DNA of 64,000 nucleotides from Luteibacter sp. UNC138MFCol5.1 (GCF_900110505.1 NZ_FODZ01000003.1:167062-231061), one strand, 5' to 3'; numbered from the stretch's first letter, positions 1 through 8,805 are shown. The notes: generated from the sequence alone by a model not told the origin. Translations and numbers: made by a program.

Positions 1-16
1 GTCAACTGTTGGCCAC

Positions 17-42
17 GCGCCGCGGGCATCCACCCGCGGCGC
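17..42. other. GC-rich hairpin after dnaK
   Basis: A perfect 10-bp inverted repeat (17-26 with 33-42) with a 6-base loop lies just downstream of the dnaK stop codon. No T-run follows on either strand, so it is not a standard terminator. It may protect the 3' end of the dnaK mRNA or attenuate read-through into a downstream gene (dnaJ would be expected, but is outside the window). Confidence 0.5.
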
Positions 43-62
43 TTCGTTGCTGATCGGACGAC

Positions 63-1988
63 TTACTTGTGGTCGTCCTTGACCTCGGTGAACTCGGCAT
101 CGACCACGTCGTCCGGCTGGGCCGAACCGCCGCCCGGCGCCGACTGCTGCGCGGTGTCCTGCGCGCCGCCCGACTGGGCTGCCGCCGCGAGCGACTGGGC
201 CGCCTGCTCGAGGTTCGCGATCTTCGACTCGATGGCCTCCTTGTCCTCGCCCGTCAGCGCCTTCTCCAGGTCGGACACGGCGCCGTCGATGGTGGCGAGC
301 TGGTCGGCGGGAATCTTGCCGCCGTGCTCCTTCAGCTGGCTACGCGTGGCGTGGACGAGCTGGTCGCCACGGTTGCGCACCTGCACGAGGTCGTGGAACT
401 TCTTGTCTTCCTCGCGATTCGCCTCGGCGTCCGCGACCATGCGCTGGATCTCGTCTTCCGAGAGGCCCGAACCGGCCTTGATCTCGATCTTCTGTTCCTT
501 GCCGGTGTCCTTGTCCTTCGCCGACACGTGCAGGATGCCGTTGGCGTCGATGTCGAAGGTCACTTCGATCTGCGGCGTGCCGCGCGGCGCCGGGCGGATG
601 CCCTGCAGGTCGAACTTGCCGAGCGACTTGTTGGCGTTGGCGCGCTCGCGCTCGCCCTGCAGCACGTGCACGGTGACCGCGGTCTGGTTGTCATCGGCCG
701 TGGAGAAGACCTGCGAGGCCTTGGTCGGCACCGTGGTGTTCTTCTCGATGAGCTTGGTCATCACGCCGCCCATCGTCTCGATACCGAGCGACAGCGGGGT
801 CACGTCGAGGAGGAGGACGTCCTTGACCGAACCGCCCAGCACGCCACCCTGGATCGCGGCGCCGACGGCGACGGCTTCATCCGGGTTGACGTCCTTGCGC
901 GCTTCCTTGCCGAAGAAGTCCTTCACGGCTTCCTGCACCTTGGGCATGCGGGTCTGGCCACCGACGAGGATCACCTCGTTGATGTCCGATACGCGCAGGC
1001 CGGCGTCGTTCAGCGCGGTGCGGCAGGGTTCGATCGTGCCCTTGACGAGGTCTTCCACCAGCGACTCGAGCTTGGCGCGGGTCAGCTTGATGTTGAGGTG
1101 CTTCGGACCCGAGGCATCGGCCGTCACGTACGGCAGGTTGACGTCCGTCTGGTGCGCCGACGACAGCTCGATCTTCGCGCGCTCGGCGGCGTCCTTCAGA
1201 CGCTGCAGCGCGAGCTGGTCCTGGCGCAGGTCGATGCCCTGCTCCTTCTTGAACTCTTCGACGAGGTAGTCGATGACGCGGTTGTCGAAGTCTTCGCCAC
1301 CCAGGAAGGTGTTGCCGTTGGTCGAGAGCACTTCGAACTGCTTCTCGCCGTCGACGTTGGCGATCTCGATGATCGAGACGTCGAACGTACCGCCGCCGAG
1401 GTCGTACACCGCGATCTTGCGATCGCCCGTGGCGGTCTTGTCGAGACCGTAGGCCAGCGCGGCCGCGGTCGGCTCGTTGATGATGCGCTTGACGTCGAGA
1501 CCGGCGATCTTGCCGGCGTCCTTGGTCGCCTGGCGCTGGCTGTCGTTGAAGTACGCCGGGACGGTGATGACCGCCTCGGTGACGGCCTCACCGAGGAAAT
1601 CCTCGGCCGTCTTCTTCATCTTCATCAGCACCTTCGAGGAGATCTCCTGCGGCGCCATCTTCTTGCCGTCGGCCGTCTGCACCCACGCGTCGCCGTTCTC
1701 ATGCGCGACGATCGCGTACGGGACGAGCTTGATGTCCTTCTGCACTTCGGCGTCGGTGAACTTGCGGCCGATGAGGCGCTTCACCGCGTAGAAGGTGTTC
1801 TTCGGATTGGTGACGCTCTGGCGCTTGGCCGGCGCACCGACCAGGACCTCGTTGTCCTTGGTGAACGCGACGATGGACGGCGTGGTGCGATCGCCTTCCG
1901 CGTTTTCGATGACGCGCGCGGTCGTACCTTCCATCACTGCGACGCAGGAGTTGGTCGTACCGAGGTCGATGCCGATGATCTTGGCCAT
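63..1988 (-). CDS. dnaK: Molecular chaperone DnaK (Hsp70)
   Basis: ATP-dependent cytosolic chaperone that works with DnaJ and GrpE in folding and in control of the heat-shock response. The 641-residue length is normal for the family. The N-terminus carries the phosphate-1 motif [14 protein letters not shown], followed by the [12 protein letters not shown] and [13 protein letters not shown] motifs of the actin-like ATPase domain, then the substrate-binding domain and a lid. The C-terminus ends in the typical [16 protein letters not shown] tail. The start is set by GGAG about 8 bases upstream. It lies downstream of hrcA and grpE on the same strand and has its own sigma-32-like promoter in the spacer. 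Confidence 0.99.
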   Translation of the reverse strand: MAKIIGIDLGTTNSCVAVMEGTTARVIENAEGDRTTPSIVAFTKDNEVLVGAPAKRQSVTNPKNTFYAVKRLIGRKFTDAEVQKDIKLVPYAIVAHENGDAWVQTADGKKMAPQEISSKVLMKMKKTAEDFLGEAVTEAVITVPAYFNDSQRQATKDAGKIAGLDVKRIINEPTAAALAYGLDKTATGDRKIAVYDLGGGTFDVSIIEIANVDGEKQFEVLSTNGNTFLGGEDFDNRVIDYLVEEFKKEQGIDLRQDQLALQRLKDAAERAKIELSSAHQTDVNLPYVTADASGPKHLNIKLTRAKLESLVEDLVKGTIEPCRTALNDAGLRVSDINEVILVGGQTRMPKVQEAVKDFFGKEARKDVNPDEAVAVGAAIQGGVLGGSVKDVLLLDVTPLSLGIETMGGVMTKLIEKNTTVPTKASQVFSTADDNQTAVTVHVLQGERERANANKSLGKFDLQGIRPAPRGTPQIEVTFDIDANGILHVSAKDKDTGKEQKIEIKAGSGLSEDEIQRMVADAEANREEDKKFHDLVQVRNRGDQLVHATRSQLKEHGGKIPADQLATIDGAVSDLEKALTGEDKEAIESKIANLEQAAQSLAAAAQSGGAQDTAQQSAPGGGSAQPDDVVDAEFTEVKDDHK

Positions 1989-2038
1989 TGAAGTTACTCC
2001 GTATTCCTAAGCGGCCCCCGCGGCCGCGGCTGTTTGTG

Positions 2039-2067
2039 AAGTGGGGCCCGGCCCCATCGATTCAATA
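2039..2067 (-). promoter_or_regulatory. Sigma-32-type heat-shock promoter of dnaK
   Basis: Read on the minus strand, TATTGAA (2067-2061) is followed after 14 bases by CCCCACTT (2046-2039). This matches the RpoH consensus (CTTGAA, 11-16 bases, CCCCATNT) closely. It sits about 50 bases upstream of the dnaK start, between grpE and dnaK. Confidence 0.75.
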
Positions 2068-2117
2068 CCTTGTGAGACTCCCCGGCGGCGCGGAACACGC
2101 GACGCGCGGGACTTCGT

Positions 2118-2651
2118 TCAGTTGTCGCGCACCACGGCGACGAGCGCCGGACGCAGCAGACGATCGTTGAGCACGAACCCCTTCTGGACGACGGCCACCA
2201 CGGTGCCCGGCGCGTGCTCGTTCGACTCGACCGAGCTGATCGCCTGGTGGTGTTCCGGGTTGAACGGCTGGTGCAGCGGATCGACCACGCTCAGGCCGTT
2301 GCCCTGCGTGACCTTCTCCAGCTGCTTGAGCGTCAGCTCCAGGCCTTCGCGCAGCGTCTTCGCATCGGCCGACTCGTTGGTCAGGCCGAGCGCGATGCCG
2401 TCGTACACCGGCAGCAGCTCGCCGAGCAGCTTCTCGTTGGCGAAGCGACGGGCCTGGTCGAGGTCGCGCTGCAGGCGACGGCGCTGGTTCTCGATCTCCG
2501 CCCGCTCGCGCAGCACGGTCTCGCGCGCGCTGGCGAGCTCGGACTCGAGGGCGCCAAGCTTCGCGGTGAGCGCGTCGAGATCGGCATTCATGCCTTCGGC
2601 CGCGCCGCCGTCCTGCGCCGGATCCGGCACGTGGGGATCGTTGTTCTGCAT
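2118..2651 (-). CDS. grpE: Nucleotide exchange factor GrpE
   Basis: Co-chaperone that releases ADP from DnaK; a cytosolic dimer. The 177-residue protein has an acidic, disordered start, a long coiled coil (about residues 25-80, rich in Glu, Ala and Arg) and the C-terminal beta domain with the family signature LLPVYDGIALGL and the later GNGLSVVDPLHQPFNPEHHQ. ATG is preceded by GGAG at good spacing. It lies between hrcA and dnaK, the usual order in gammaproteobacteria that keep hrcA. Confidence 0.98.
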   Translation of the reverse strand: MQNNDPHVPDPAQDGGAAEGMNADLDALTAKLGALESELASARETVLRERAEIENQRRRLQRDLDQARRFANEKLLGELLPVYDGIALGLTNESADAKTLREGLELTLKQLEKVTQGNGLSVVDPLHQPFNPEHHQAISSVESNEHAPGTVVAVVQKGFVLNDRLLRPALVAVVRDN

Positions 2652-2674
2652 GCTTACTCCAAATGTCAGCTTAC

Positions 2675-2736
2675 CGGCCGCTCCATGGAGCGGCCGAACA
2701 TTCGCGGGAAATTACTAAACCCGCCTCCCGAGGCGG
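2675..2736. repeat. Two hairpins in the hrcA-grpE spacer
   Basis: A perfect 22-bp palindrome (2675-2696) and a 7-bp stem with a 2-base loop (2721-2736) lie between the hrcA stop and the grpE start. The second begins directly after the hrcA stop codon on the minus strand and is followed by a weak T-rich stretch. They probably mark partial termination or RNA processing between the two genes. Confidence 0.5.
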
Positions 2737-2737
2737 T

Positions 2738-3796
2738 TTATGAGGTCGCCGCGGCGCGATTCAAGGCGTCGCTGAGCAATCCCGCCGTGGCCTGGACCAC
2801 CGGAATCACCCGCTCATATGCCATACGCGTCGGTCCAATAACTCCGATCGCGCCGAGCATGCGGCCGTTCGTGCCGTAGGTGGCGGTGACGATGCTGCAT
2901 CCGTCGAGGGCGGAGAAACCGGACTCCTCGCCGATGAACAGGCGCACGCCGGGCGCCTTGACGCACATTTCCATCAGCTGGAGCAGGTCGCGCTTCTGCT
3001 GGAAGGCGTCGAAGAGGTCGCGGAGCCGGTCGATGTCGGCCAGCTCGGAATAGCCCATCAGGTTCGTCTGCCCGCTGACGAGGACGTCGTCGGCGTCATC
3101 GCTCGCGAACGAGGCGGTGGCCAGTTCGACGGCGGCCGCCAGCATGCGGTTCAGCTCGCCACCCGCCTCGCGCAGTTCGGAGGCCAGGTGGGCGCGGATG
3201 TCCGCCAGGCGGAAGCCGGCGAACTGCGCATTGAGGTAGTTGGCCGCCTGCTCGAGCTCGCTGGCGTCGATCGGCCGGGCGAGCTGGACCACGCGGTTCT
3301 GGACCTGGTTGTCGGAGAACACCAGGATCACCAGCACGCGGGCGTCGGGCAACGAGACGAAATCGATGTGGCGCAGCGGGAAGTCGCCCTGGCGCGGCAC
3401 GGTGACCACGCCGGCGAAGTGGGTCATCGCCGAAAGGAGGTTGGAGACGTTGCCGAGCAGGTCGCGCGTGGTCGTCTGGTGCGGCGGCAGTCCGCCCTGC
3501 AGCCGGGCCATCTCGTCGCGCGGCAGCGGCTTCAGTTCCAGCAGACTGTCGACGAACAGGCGCAGGCCGCGCGGCGTCGGGATGCGGCCCGCCGACGTGT
3601 GCGGCGACGCGACCAACCCGGCGTCCTCGAGGTCGGCCATGATGTTGCGGATGGTCGCCGGGCTGACTTCCAGGCCGGAGGACCGCGCCAGCGTGCGCGA
3701 GCCGACGGGTTCGCCGTCGGACAGGTATTGGGAGATCAGGGTCCGCAGCAGCCGGCGCGCGCGAGCATCGATGTCGTGACCGGAGAACGGATTCAT
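2738..3796 (-). CDS. hrcA: Heat-inducible transcription repressor HrcA
   Basis: Repressor that binds CIRCE operators in front of heat-shock genes and depends on GroEL for activity. The N-terminal winged helix contains LISQYLSDGEPVGSRTLARS and SPATIRNIMADLEDAGL, followed by the conserved SPHTSAGRIPT; the remainder is the GAF-like and dimerisation region with the conserved IGEES. The ATG at 3796 is chosen because the family starts just before the helix; an upstream in-frame ATG (3865) would add 23 residues of no family character. 352 residues. First gene of hrcA-grpE-dnaK. No CIRCE inverted repeat is visible in front of it, so the target is probably elsewhere (groES). Confidence 0.97.
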   Translation of the reverse strand: MNPFSGHDIDARARRLLRTLISQYLSDGEPVGSRTLARSSGLEVSPATIRNIMADLEDAGLVASPHTSAGRIPTPRGLRLFVDSLLELKPLPRDEMARLQGGLPPHQTTTRDLLGNVSNLLSAMTHFAGVVTVPRQGDFPLRHIDFVSLPDARVLVILVFSDNQVQNRVVQLARPIDASELEQAANYLNAQFAGFRLADIRAHLASELREAGGELNRMLAAAVELATASFASDDADDVLVSGQTNLMGYSELADIDRLRDLFDAFQQKRDLLQLMEMCVKAPGVRLFIGEESGFSALDGCSIVTATYGTNGRMLGAIGVIGPTRMAYERVIPVVQATAGLLSDALNRAAATS

Positions 3797-3931
3797 GCGC
3801 CTGGGCGGGTGGTGGAGGGATCGGATCGTCGCGCTATCAATAAGGTCTGGGGCTCCGGCTTGCAAGTCTCGGCTTCTGCGACGCCGCTGCCGCTACAATC
3901 GGCGCGATTCCATCCGCCACCACCGGTGCCC

Positions 3932-5602
3932 ATGCTCACCTCGCTCTACGTCCGCCAGTTCGCCGTCGTCGAAGAAGCCGAGGTGGCCTTCGGCCCGGGC
4001 CTCACCGTGGTCAGCGGCGAGACCGGCGCCGGCAAGTCGCTGCTGGTGGACGCCCTGATGCTGCTCGCGGGCGCGCGCGCCGACAGCGGCATGGTCCGCG
4101 CGGGCTCCGATCGCGCCGAGCTGGCCGCCGAATTCGACCTCGCCGGCCTGCCCGAAGCGCTCGACTGGCTGCGCCAGGAAGAACTGGACGACGGCGAGAC
4201 CTGCCAGCTGCGCCGCGTGATCCGCACCGAGGGCAGCTCGCGCGGCTGGATCAACGGCCGCCCGGCGAGCCTCGCGCAGATGTCGGCACTGGCGGCGCTG
4301 ATCGTCGAGATCCACGGCCAGCACGAACACCAGGCGCTGCTCTCGCGCCAGCACCAGATGGCGCTGCTCGACGCCTACGCGGGTAACGAGGCCCTGCTCG
4401 CCGACGTGCGCGAGACCGCGCGCGCCTGGCGCGAGGCCGTGTCGCGCATCCGCGCGCTGTCGGGTGGCGACGATCGCGAGCACCAGATCGACCTGCTCAG
4501 CCACGAACTCGAGGAACTGGACCGCTGGGCGCTCGCGCCCGCCGCGCTGGAAGACCTCGAGACGCAGCATCGCCGCCTCGCCAACGCGGGTCGCCTGGCC
4601 GAGGGCGCGAACGGCGTGGTCGAGATGCTCGACGGCGAAAGCGAGTTCGCCATCGGCCGCGCCCTGCTCCGCGCCCACGCCGAGCTCTCGCGGCTGGCCG
4701 AGCTCGATGCCACGCTCGCCCCGACGCTGGAACTGCTCGACAGCGCGCAGATCCAGGTCGGCGAAGCGGTCGACGGCCTCAGCCGCTACGCGCAGGACGT
4801 CGAACTCGACCCCGAGCGCCTCGCCGAGGTCGACACCCACCTCACCCATCTGCACGATCTCTCGCGCCGCTACCGGCTGCCGATCGAGGAACTGACGGCG
4901 AAGGCCGAGGAACTGCGCGGGCGCCTGACCGAGCTCGAAGGCGCGGGCGACGCGCTCGAACGCCTCGGGCGCGAGCGCGACCGCCTGCGCACGGCGTGGG
5001 ACACCGCCGCCACCGCCCTGTCGACCGCCCGCCGCGACGCCGCCTCGCGCCTCGGCACGGCCGTCGCATCGCTGATGGGCGAACTCGGCATGGCCGGCGG
5101 CCGCCTGGAGGTCTCGCTGGAACCGGCCGAAGCCGACGATCCGGATCCGCAGGGCCGCGAGCGTTGCGAGCTTCTGGTCAGCGCCAATCCCGGCCAGCCT
5201 CCGCGTCCGCTGCGCAAGGTGGCCTCCGGCGGCGAACTCGCCCGCATCAGCCTCGCGATCGAAGTCGCCACGCTGGGCAACGACAACATCGGCTGCATGA
5301 TCTTCGACGAGGTCGACACCGGCATCGGCGGCGCCGTGGCCGAAGTGGTCGGCCAGAAACTGCGGGCGCTCGGCGAGCGCGTGCAGGTGCTGTGCGTCAC
5401 GCACCTGCCACAGGTCGCCGCGCAGGGTCATTCGCACCTGAAGGTCGCCAAGGAGAGCGACGGCGAAGCCACCCGCACGCGCATCCATTCGCTGGACGCC
5501 GCCGGCCGCCGCGACGAACTCAGCCGGATGCTCGGTGGCGTGGAAATCACGAAGGAAACCCGCGCGCACGCGAAGAAGATGCTGGACAAGGCGCAAGGCT
5601 GA
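3932..5602 (+). CDS. recN: DNA repair protein RecN
   Basis: SMC-like ATPase in recombinational repair of double-strand breaks; cytosolic, on DNA. 556 residues, the family's usual size. Walker A GETGAGKS is near residue 30, two coiled-coil arms fill the middle, and the C-terminus has the ABC signature ASGGELARISLA, Walker B CMIFDEVDTGIGG and the switch motif VTHLPQVAAQG. The ATG at 3932 gives the canonical MLTSLYVRQFAVVEE start; longer in-frame extension upstream overlaps hrcA and looks non-coding. Divergent from hrcA, with a possible -10 box TACAAT at 3894-3899. No obvious LexA box was found. Confidence 0.97.
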   Translation: MLTSLYVRQFAVVEEAEVAFGPGLTVVSGETGAGKSLLVDALMLLAGARADSGMVRAGSDRAELAAEFDLAGLPEALDWLRQEELDDGETCQLRRVIRTEGSSRGWINGRPASLAQMSALAALIVEIHGQHEHQALLSRQHQMALLDAYAGNEALLADVRETARAWREAVSRIRALSGGDDREHQIDLLSHELEELDRWALAPAALEDLETQHRRLANAGRLAEGANGVVEMLDGESEFAIGRALLRAHAELSRLAELDATLAPTLELLDSAQIQVGEAVDGLSRYAQDVELDPERLAEVDTHLTHLHDLSRRYRLPIEELTAKAEELRGRLTELEGAGDALERLGRERDRLRTAWDTAATALSTARRDAASRLGTAVASLMGELGMAGGRLEVSLEPAEADDPDPQGRERCELLVSANPGQPPRPLRKVASGGELARISLAIEVATLGNDNIGCMIFDEVDTGIGGAVAEVVGQKLRALGERVQVLCVTHLPQVAAQGHSHLKVAKESDGEATRTRIHSLDAAGRRDELSRMLGGVEITKETRAHAKKMLDKAQG

Positions 5603-5614
5603 AGCCCCTCCCTT

Positions 5615-5707
5615 GTGGGAGCGGCCTTGGCCGCGACAGCTTTTCGCGGAGCGCTTCAGGGCCTGTTCCGTTCGGCGAAGAGCGGTCGCGGCCAGGTCCG
5701 CTCCCAC
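5615..5707. repeat. REP-like inverted repeat
   Basis: GTGGGAGCGGCCTTGGCCGC (5615 on) reappears as its near-perfect reverse complement at 5685-5707 (two mismatches in 23 bases), with each arm itself a short palindrome. It fills the space between two convergent genes. This pattern is typical of the REP/BIME elements of Pseudomonas and Xanthomonadales chromosomes. Confidence 0.7.
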
Positions 5708-5714
5708 ATGGTGG

Positions 5715-6344
5715 TCAGGCGCGGATCAGGCCGCGCTCCTGCGCCATCCGGTACAGATCCAGCTCCGACCCGGCGTTGAGCTTGTTCATCACCGCCGCAC
5801 GGTGGATGTAGATCGTCTTCTGGCCGATCCCGAGTTCGGCCGCCACCTGCTTCGGCGCGCGGCCGGCCGCCAGCAGCAGGAACACCTCGCGCTCGCGCGC
5901 CGTGAGCCGGTTGAACGGATCGAGGTCGGCGGTGGTGCGGCCCGAACGACGCTCCCGCAGGTCCGAACTCAGGTACTGATCGCCCCCGAGCACCGAGCGT
6001 ACGGCCGCCACGAGTTCCTCCGGCGCGACGCCCTTGGTCACGTAACCGCGCGCGCCGCGACGCAAGGCCTCGGACACGTAAGGCTCGCCGTCGTGCATGC
6101 TCAGCACGACGATCTTCATGCCCGGCGCGATGCTGCCCAGATGCTCGATCAGCGGGAGGCCGCTGCCGTCCGGCAACGAGAGATCCACCGCGACCAGATC
6201 CGGCCGGTGCTGGGTGACCGCGTCGACCGCCTCGTCGGCGTTGCGGGCTTCGGCGACGACGTCCAGATCGGGTTCCAGCTCGATGAGCCGCTTGAAACCC
6301 TCTCGAACGATGGCATGGTCATCTACAAGGACGATTCTTGGCAT
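5715..6344 (-). CDS. NarL/UhpA-family response regulator
   Basis: Transcription factor of a two-component system. The receiver domain has the acidic pair at residues 8-9, phospho-acceptor Asp54 in VAVDLSLPDGSG and the conserved Lys in GYVTKG near residue 105. The C-terminal LuxR-type HTH reads LTAREREVFLLLAAGRAPKQ and continues to QKTIYIHRAAVMNKL. 209 residues. It is divergent from the sensor kinase at 6432, and both resemble UhpA/UhpB. No UhpC or UhpT gene lies nearby, so the target is unknown. Confidence 0.9.
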   Translation of the reverse strand: MPRIVLVDDHAIVREGFKRLIELEPDLDVVAEARNADEAVDAVTQHRPDLVAVDLSLPDGSGLPLIEHLGSIAPGMKIVVLSMHDGEPYVSEALRRGARGYVTKGVAPEELVAAVRSVLGGDQYLSSDLRERRSGRTTADLDPFNRLTAREREVFLLLAAGRAPKQVAAELGIGQKTIYIHRAAVMNKLNAGSELDLYRMAQERGLIRA

Positions 6345-6431
6345 GGACAGAATGTAGCAGGCTCTCCCGACGCGTGCGTATGGGCTCGCCCGATGCGTCA
6401 GCCCGCCTCATGCGCCGTGTAACATTCTGGA

Positions 6432-8051
6432 ATGCGCTTACTCGGCCCCTCCCGCTTCGCCGGCCCCCTCTTCGCCATCGCCTATGCGCTCGCCTGGGTG
6501 ATGCTCTGGCCGACCGAGCAGCCCTACTGGGTGCTGCCGTTCGGCCTTCGCTTCGGCGCCCTGCTGCTGATGCGCACGCGGGACTGGTTCTGGATCCTCG
6601 GCGCCGAGATGTTCGCCAGCGCGTTCTGCGAATGGCGCAGCGGCCTGCCCATCGGCGGCGCGGGTTTCGTGCTCGGCGACGCGCCGGAGCCGCTGATGGT
6701 GGCCGCCTGCCTCTGGCTGCTGCGGCGCGCCCACCTGCACGCCAGCCTCAACACCCCCGAGGACGTCGCGCGCCTGCTGCTCTCGGCGATGGTCACGGCC
6801 ACGGTCGCCACCGCGGGCAACGCCGCGATGATGGCCTCGATGCACCCGGCCGCCCCGGTGGAGATGCTCGGCACCACCTTCGGCAGCGACCTGCTCGGCG
6901 ACTATCTCGGCGTGCTGCTCGTCGTGCCGGTCATGGTGCTGGTGTTCCGCGAGCGGCCGACGCAGACGGCCATGGCGGAACTGCTGCTCGACGGCCTGCT
7001 GGTGATGCTGCCCTCGCTGGCGATCCTCATCACGCTGGCCGAGTATTCGCCGCAACCGCAGTTCGCCCGTGTGCTCTCGCTGGCCCCCGTGCTGTTCTTC
7101 GCCTTCCGTCACGGCTGGCGCGGCGCGGGCCTGGCGATGCTGATCACCAGCGTGGGCCTCAACGTCACCGAGGACATGATCGGCCGGGGCGCGCCCACGG
7201 CCGCCGCCCACCTGTTCCTCGCCGTGGCCGGCACCGGCACGCTGATGCTCGGCGCCGCCACCGACGCCCTCCGCCGCAGCAGCGAGCGCGTGGCCCAGCA
7301 GAACACCCACCTGGCCGCCGCCAACCAGCGCCTCGACCAGCTGGCGCGCCAGCTGCGCGATGCCGCGCGAGGCAACCTCCAGGCCGAGGAAAACCTGCGC
7401 AGACACATGGCGGCGGAGCTGCACGACGAGCTCGGCCAGAACCTCACCGCCATCCAGACCCATCTGAAGCTCGCGCAGAATCGCCTGGGCAACGCGGGCC
7501 TGGACGACATCGGCACGTCCATCAACGGCATCCTCGGCCATATGCGCCGGGCGCTCCACAAGATGCTCGACAGCCTGCGCCCCTCGGTGCTGGACGAGTT
7601 CGGCCTGCTGCGCGCGCTCGACGAGGGCCCGATCCGCGACATGCTCACCGCCGCAGGTATCCACTACGTGACCGACCTGCGCGGGGACCCCCGCCTGCTC
7701 GACGACGACACTCTCACGGCGATCTACCGTGTGGTCCAGGAGAGCGCGACGAACGTCGTCCGCCACTCGGGTGCGCGTCGGATGATGTTGCGCCTGCGCA
7801 TCGGGCTACGCGACAGCGGGCCCGTCGCCATCCTCGACATTCGTGACGACGGCGCAGGCCTTCCGTCAACGCCCCGACCCGTCAGAACCGATGGCGGAGG
7901 CCGGGGACTGCAGGGAATGAGCGACCGGATCACCGCCCTCGGCGGGCTGTTCAGAATCCGCCCGGAGCCCGTGGGGCTTCACCTGCGGGTGCTGCTGCGC
8001 AGCACAAGTATCGGTTCTGACATAGGAAATTTTCCGATACCGGGGGCATGA
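6432..8051 (+). CDS. UhpB-like sensor histidine kinase (MASE1 + HisKA_3 + HATPase)
   Basis: Membrane sensor kinase, the probable partner of the divergent regulator at 5715-6344. Residues 1 to about 280 form a MASE1-like membrane region with several hydrophobic helices. A short coiled coil leads to the HisKA_3 dimerisation domain with phospho-acceptor His331 in AAELHDELGQNLTAIQ. The ATPase domain shows the N box VVQESATNVVRHSG, the G1 box IRDDGAGLP and the G2 box GGGRGLQGMSDRI. 539 residues. The start codon is about 88 bases from the regulator's, so the promoters face away from each other in that gap. The signal is unknown. Confidence 0.9.
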   Translation: MRLLGPSRFAGPLFAIAYALAWVMLWPTEQPYWVLPFGLRFGALLLMRTRDWFWILGAEMFASAFCEWRSGLPIGGAGFVLGDAPEPLMVAACLWLLRRAHLHASLNTPEDVARLLLSAMVTATVATAGNAAMMASMHPAAPVEMLGTTFGSDLLGDYLGVLLVVPVMVLVFRERPTQTAMAELLLDGLLVMLPSLAILITLAEYSPQPQFARVLSLAPVLFFAFRHGWRGAGLAMLITSVGLNVTEDMIGRGAPTAAAHLFLAVAGTGTLMLGAATDALRRSSERVAQQNTHLAAANQRLDQLARQLRDAARGNLQAEENLRRHMAAELHDELGQNLTAIQTHLKLAQNRLGNAGLDDIGTSINGILGHMRRALHKMLDSLRPSVLDEFGLLRALDEGPIRDMLTAAGIHYVTDLRGDPRLLDDDTLTAIYRVVQESATNVVRHSGARRMMLRLRIGLRDSGPVAILDIRDDGAGLPSTPRPVRTDGGGRGLQGMSDRITALGGLFRIRPEPVGLHLRVLLRSTSIGSDIGNFPIPGA

Positions 8052-8078
8052 ACGCTTCGTTAGCATCCCATTATCGAT

Positions 8079-8272
8079 GTGGGGGAGCCGCCGTCGAGAG
8101 ACGGTGAGCCCAGGTCGGTCGTGGGGACGATCGGCCTGATGAGGCGACAGGATGTCGGCCTCGCCGGTGCGACATGGCACCCCGTGTACCAGCGAGCAAC
8201 TCGCGGTCCACGGGCCATGGAAACGCCGGATCAAGCCGCCGGTGGACAGGAGTCCACCGGCGGCGTTTTTAT
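8079..8272 (+). ncRNA. Candidate CsrA/RsmA-binding small RNA
   Basis: There is no convincing reading frame here, but the RNA folds into a row of strong hairpins: 8091-8104 with a GAGA tetraloop; 8113-8136, a fully paired 10-bp stem closing a GGGG loop; 8141-8162 with loop AGGAT; 8166-8181; 8181-8214 with an inner stem; then a terminator hairpin with loop AGGA. GGA triplets occur seven times (8084, 8125, 8150, 8219, 8228, 8244, 8249), three in or at hairpin loops. That is the hallmark of RsmX/Y/Z and CsrB-type sponges. It follows the sensor kinase gene by 27 bases, so it could also be a processed 3' product of that mRNA. A weak -10 CATTAT lies at 8069-8074. Confidence 0.6.
8235..8270 (+). terminator. 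Rho-independent terminator
   Basis: A perfect 13-bp stem (8235-8247 with 8252-8264) has a 4-base AGGA loop and is followed by TTTTT. It ends the candidate small RNA and/or the sensor kinase transcript. Confidence 0.9.
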
Positions 8273-8284
8273 GTGCGCTACCAG

Positions 8285-8331
8285 TAGGAGCGCGCCCTGC
8301 GCGCGACATCTTCTCGCGACCCGCTCCCCGG
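8285..8331. repeat. REP-like element
   Basis: TAGGAGCGCGCCCTGCGCGC is followed by TCGCGACCCGCTCC, which is close to its reverse complement. It resembles the short palindromic repeats of Pseudomonas and Xanthomonadales and lies between a terminator and the fur terminator. Confidence 0.5.
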
Positions 8332-8346
8332 ACCGGCTCGGCCCAC

Positions 8347-8368
8347 AAAAAAGGCCCCGAAGGGCCCT
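8347..8368 (-). terminator. Terminator of fur
   Basis: On the minus strand a GC stem (GGGCCC with GGGCCT) closes a TTCG tetraloop and runs into TTTTTT. It starts about 25 bases after the fur stop codon. Confidence 0.85.
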
Positions 8369-8391
8369 CTCGTCTTCAATGATTCCAGCGC

Positions 8392-8805
8392 TCAGCGCTT
8401 CTTCTTCGGCCGCACGTAGAGCACCAGGCTGTGATCCTCGATCACATACCCGTGCCGGTCGGCGATCTCGTGCTGGAGACGCTCGATCTCCTCGCTGATG
8501 AACTCGATCACCTTTCCGCTGTCCACGTCGATCATGTGGTCGTGGTGCTTGCCGCGGTCGAGCTCGTAAACGGCCTGCCCGCCCTCGAAGTTGTGCTTCA
8601 TGACGATGCCGGCGGCTTCGAACTGGGTCAGCACGCGGTACACGGTGGCCAGCCCGATGTCTTCCTGATGGGCGAGCAGCCGCTTGTAGATGTCTTCAGC
8701 CGTAAGGTGGGGCTGGTCGGCCTCCTCGAAGATCTGGAGGATGCGCATCCGCGGATGCGTGACTTTCAGGCCCGCCTTGCGGAGCTCTTTGGTTTCCTGG
8801 TCCAT
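8392..8805 (-). CDS. fur: Ferric uptake regulator Fur
   Basis: Iron-responsive repressor of iron-uptake genes; a cytosolic dimer. The winged helix includes LKVTHPRMRILQIFE and IGLATVYRVLTQFEAAGI; the metal-binding HHDHM motif and the C-terminal dimer domain follow. 137 residues. The usual CxxC after HHDH is replaced by DVDS, and the whole protein has no cysteine, so the structural Cys4 zinc site is absent. GAGGGG precedes the ATG. Divergent from bamE, the arrangement known as fur-omlA in Xanthomonas and Pseudomonas. Confidence 0.97.
   Translation of the reverse strand: MDQETKELRKAGLKVTHPRMRILQIFEEADQPHLTAEDIYKRLLAHQEDIGLATVYRVLTQFEAAGIVMKHNFEGGQAVYELDRGKHHDHMIDVDSGKVIEFISEEIERLQHEIADRHGYVIEDHSLVLYVRPKKKR

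Noticed and set aside
67-1991. Long plus-strand open frames opposite dnaK (400 and 640 codons)
   Set aside because: They are antisense shadows of a highly conserved GC-rich gene; composition is unlike real proteins and no ribosome site or family feature is present.
3797-3931. CIRCE element before hrcA or LexA box before recN
   Set aside because: No TTAGCACTC-N9-GAGTGCTAA inverted repeat and no convincing SOS palindrome were found; only a -10-like TACAAT is visible.
3893-5707. 604-codon minus-strand frame opposite recN
   Set aside because: Antisense shadow; residues follow recN codon structure and no domain is visible.
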